From the NCBI RefSeq assembly GCF_016623465.1, contig NZ_JAEDAJ010000007.1, positions 1 through 64,000 of the forward strand: a DNA stretch of 64,000 nt, given 5' to 3'. Under the pieces are notes generated by a model that was not told the origin of the DNA, did no database searches, and saw nothing but the letters and a program-made list of their open reading frames with translations. This document shows, in pieces, positions 62,370-64,000 of this stretch. Each line of letters opens with the position of its first letter. Position 1 is the first letter of the stretch. This DNA comes from Brachybacterium halotolerans (GTDB lineage Bacteria; Actinomycetota; Actinomycetes; Actinomycetales; Dermabacteraceae). The position numbers were made by a program, and so were the translations under genes.

Positions 62370-64000
62370 TCATGCCCCGGTCAGGGACGTCCGCATCTCC
62401 TGGGTGATCTGCTCGAGGTGCGCGGCGGCGGTCGTGCGCACGTCGCCGAGCGCTGCCGCGTCGGCCTCCGGGTCCACGGCCTCGTGCACCTCGATGTAGC
62501 ACTTGAGCTTGGGCTCGGTGCCGGAGGGGCGCACGATCACGCGGGAGTCGTCGGCCGTCGCGAGCAGCACGCCGTCGGTCGGGGGCAGGCCCGTGGTCGC
62601 CACGGATCCCTCGGCGAGGTCCTGCACCTCGGTGACGGCGCTGCCCGCGAGAGCGCGGGGCGGCTGCTCGCGCAGGCGCGCCATCATCACGTCGCGCTCG
62701 GAGAGCTCGGTGACGCGGATCGAGAGCTGCGAGGTCGCGAAGAGCCCTGTGGACCGCGCGAGGTCGTCGAGGTCCTCCACGAGGCTGCGCCCGCGCGAGC
62801 GAGCGTCGGCCGCGGCCTCCGCGACCAGCAGCGCCGTCGAGAGCCCGTCCTTGTCGCGCACCACGTCCGGCAGCACGCAGTAGCCGATCGCCTCCTCGTA
62901 GCCGAAGACGATGCCCGGAGCGCGCGAGATCCACTTGAAGCCGGTCAGCGTGGTCGCCGACCCTCGGCCCTCGGCCTCAGCGACCCGTGAGAGCCAGCGG
63001 GAGGAGACCACCGAGTTCGCGAACACGCCGCGGGTGCCGTGCACGCGCATGAGCCGCGCCCCCAGCAGCACGCCCAGCTCGTCGCCCGTGAGCATCCGCC
63101 AGCCGCCCAGGTGAGGATCCACGACCGCGGCGGCGCAGCGGTCGGCATCGGGATCGTTCGCGATCACGACATCGGCCTCGACGGTCCGCGCGAGCTCGAG
63201 GGCGAGGTCGATCGCGCCCTTCTCCTCGGGGTTGGGGAAGGCGACGGTCGGGAAGTCCGGGTCCGGATCGGCCTGCTTGGCGACCGAGTGCACATCCGTG
63301 AAGCCGTTCCGGTGCAGGGCGGTGATCGCCGTCCCCCCGCCCACGCCGTGCATGGCGGTGTGCACGATCCGCGCCTCGCGCGGCGAGTCCGGCTGAAGGA
63401 TCGTGGAGATCGCCTCGAGATAGGCCTCGGGGACGGCGGGGTCCATGACCGCCCAGCCAGACTCCGCCCTCGGGATCCCCCGGACGGGGCCGACGGCCGC
63501 GATGCGCGCGGCGATCCGCGCATCCGACGGCGGGACGATCTGCACGCCCCGGCCGTCGGCGTCGCTCGCGCGACCGCCCAGGTACACCTTGTAGCCGTTG
63601 TCGGCCGGAGGATTGTGGGATGCGGTGACGACGACCCCGGCGTCGGCGTCCAGGTGTCGGGTCGCGAAGGCCACGAGCGGGGTCGGGCAGTGCCCGTCGG
63701 AGAGGACCACCCGGCAGCCGGCGGCCGTCATGATCGCCGCGGACTCCCGCGCGAACGCCTCGGAGTGGTGGCGGGCGTCGTGCCCGATCACCACGAGAGG
63801 CGCCGCGTCGGTGCCGCCTCCGCCGAGCTCGCCGAGCAGGTGGTCGGCCAGCCCGCGGGCGGCGCGGGAGACCACGGAGAGGTTCATGCGGTGCGGGCCG
63901 GGGCCCATGCGACCGCGCAGGCCCGCGGTGCCGAAAGCGAGGGTGCCGTCGAAGGCGTCGGCCAGCTCCTCGGCTGCGGCCGCCGCCTCCTGGCCCGTGC
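62370..64000 (-). CDS. phosphohexomutase (phosphomannomutase/phosphoglucomutase), 5' end outside window
   Basis: At least 543 aa, running off the right edge. The reading frame continues upstream of an internal ATG at 63908 with the family's FGTAGLRGRMGPGPHRMN start, so that ATG is not the start. The catalytic Ser loop TASHNPP, metal site DPDADR, sugar-binding GYEEAIGY and phosphate site RPSGTEPK are all present. It interconverts hexose 1- and 6-phosphates and could supply mannose-1-phosphate for manC. About 10-15 N-terminal residues, at minimum, are missing. Confidence 0.93.
   Translation of the reverse strand, partial: TGQEAAAAAEELADAFDGTLAFGTAGLRGRMGPGPHRMNLSVVSRAARGLADHLLGELGGGGTDAAPLVVIGHDARHHSEAFARESAAIMTAAGCRVVLSDGHCPTPLVAFATRHLDADAGVVVTASHNPPADNGYKVYLGGRASDADGRGVQIVPPSDARIAARIAAVGPVRGIPRAESGWAVMDPAVPEAYLEAISTILQPDSPREARIVHTAMHGVGGGTAITALHRNGFTDVHSVAKQADPDPDFPTVAFPNPEEKGAIDLALELARTVEADVVIANDPDADRCAAAVVDPHLGGWRMLTGDELGVLLGARLMRVHGTRGVFANSVVSSRWLSRVAEAEGRGSATTLTGFKWISRAPGIVFGYEEAIGYCVLPDVVRDKDGLSTALLVAEAAADARSRGRSLVEDLDDLARSTGLFATSQLSIRVTELSERDVMMARLREQPPRALAGSAVTEVQDLAEGSVATTGLPPTDGVLLATADDSRVIVRPSGTEPKLKCYIEVHEAVDPEADAAALGDVRTTAAAHLEQITQEMRTSLTGA

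Noticed and set aside
63908-63908. ATG at 63908 as the start of the phosphohexomutase
   Set aside because: The frame continues upstream to the window edge with the conserved FGTAGLRG segment, so the gene is truncated by the window, not started there.

Overview
This is about 64 kb of chromosome from a high-GC Gram-positive bacterium. The base composition is very GC-rich, GTG starts are frequent, many genes are joined by 4-nt ATGA/GTGA overlaps, WXG100/EssC-type secretion genes are present, and the tRNA-rpmG-MaoC-MaoC-murB block is typical of Actinobacteria. I infer an actinobacterium of the Micrococcales, possibly Brachybacterium-like (Dermabacteraceae). I cannot prove the genus from the sequence alone. 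No phage, IS element, CRISPR array or plasmid origin is visible.

Layout. Positions 1-1442 hold the 3' end of a 5S rRNA, the rRNA-operon terminator and a polyprenyl diphosphate synthase. Positions 1536-27761 form one large co-directional block. It starts with a 2087-aa membrane-anchored surface protein (propeller-like head, 11 Ig/cadherin-like repeats, Fn3 domains) and a MoxR ATPase. A run of six genes joined by five consecutive 4-nt overlaps follows: DUF58, transglutaminase-like, zinc ribbon-RDD-FHA, PP2C phosphatase, FHA, Ser/Thr kinase. Then come an FHA-winged-helix protein, an FHA-containing three-domain EssC/EccC-type FtsK ATPase, and three WXG100 genes interleaved with a DcrB/LpqN-like small protein. 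The block looks like a compact type VII-like secretion system wired to phosphothreonine signalling. Two of the WXG100 genes share an 18-bp inverted-repeat element at an identical distance from a -10 box. Positions 34193-36543, detached from the main block, encode a WXG100-lipase fusion and a coupled upstream partner. They are a candidate secreted effector pair.

Positions 27.9-34.1 kb are housekeeping: YajQ, tRNA-Tyr/Thr/Met, rpmG, two MaoC-type hotdog dehydratases, murB, glyA and folD. A roughly 130-bp tract of G and C homopolymers follows, almost certainly a base-calling or assembly artefact over a strong hairpin. Positions 36.7-43.9 kb hold an exonuclease III family gene, the sdhCDAB operon on the minus strand, manC and an M20 amidohydrolase.

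Positions 44.2-57.3 kb form a nucleoside uptake and salvage island: a BMP-type lipoprotein, a double-ABC ATPase, two permeases, cytidine deaminase, pyrimidine-nucleoside phosphorylase and, further on, deoC. A uridine kinase-like/NUDIX fusion lies convergent to it. Embedded on the minus strand is a small operon of a divergent NRAMP-fold transporter, a GntR/FCD regulator and an idonate dehydrogenase-like enzyme, with an inverted-repeat operator candidate upstream. Positions 57.3-64 kb carry an SDR, a VOC protein, a RibD/DHFR-like protein, a DUF4037-type gene broken by a nonsense codon and a frameshift, a proline iminopeptidase, a P-loop kinase-like protein and a phosphohexomutase truncated by the window edge.

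The most unusual material is the secretion/signalling block with its paired promoter element, and the WXG100-lipase pair. Function assignments come from recognising families and motifs by eye. No database search was run.
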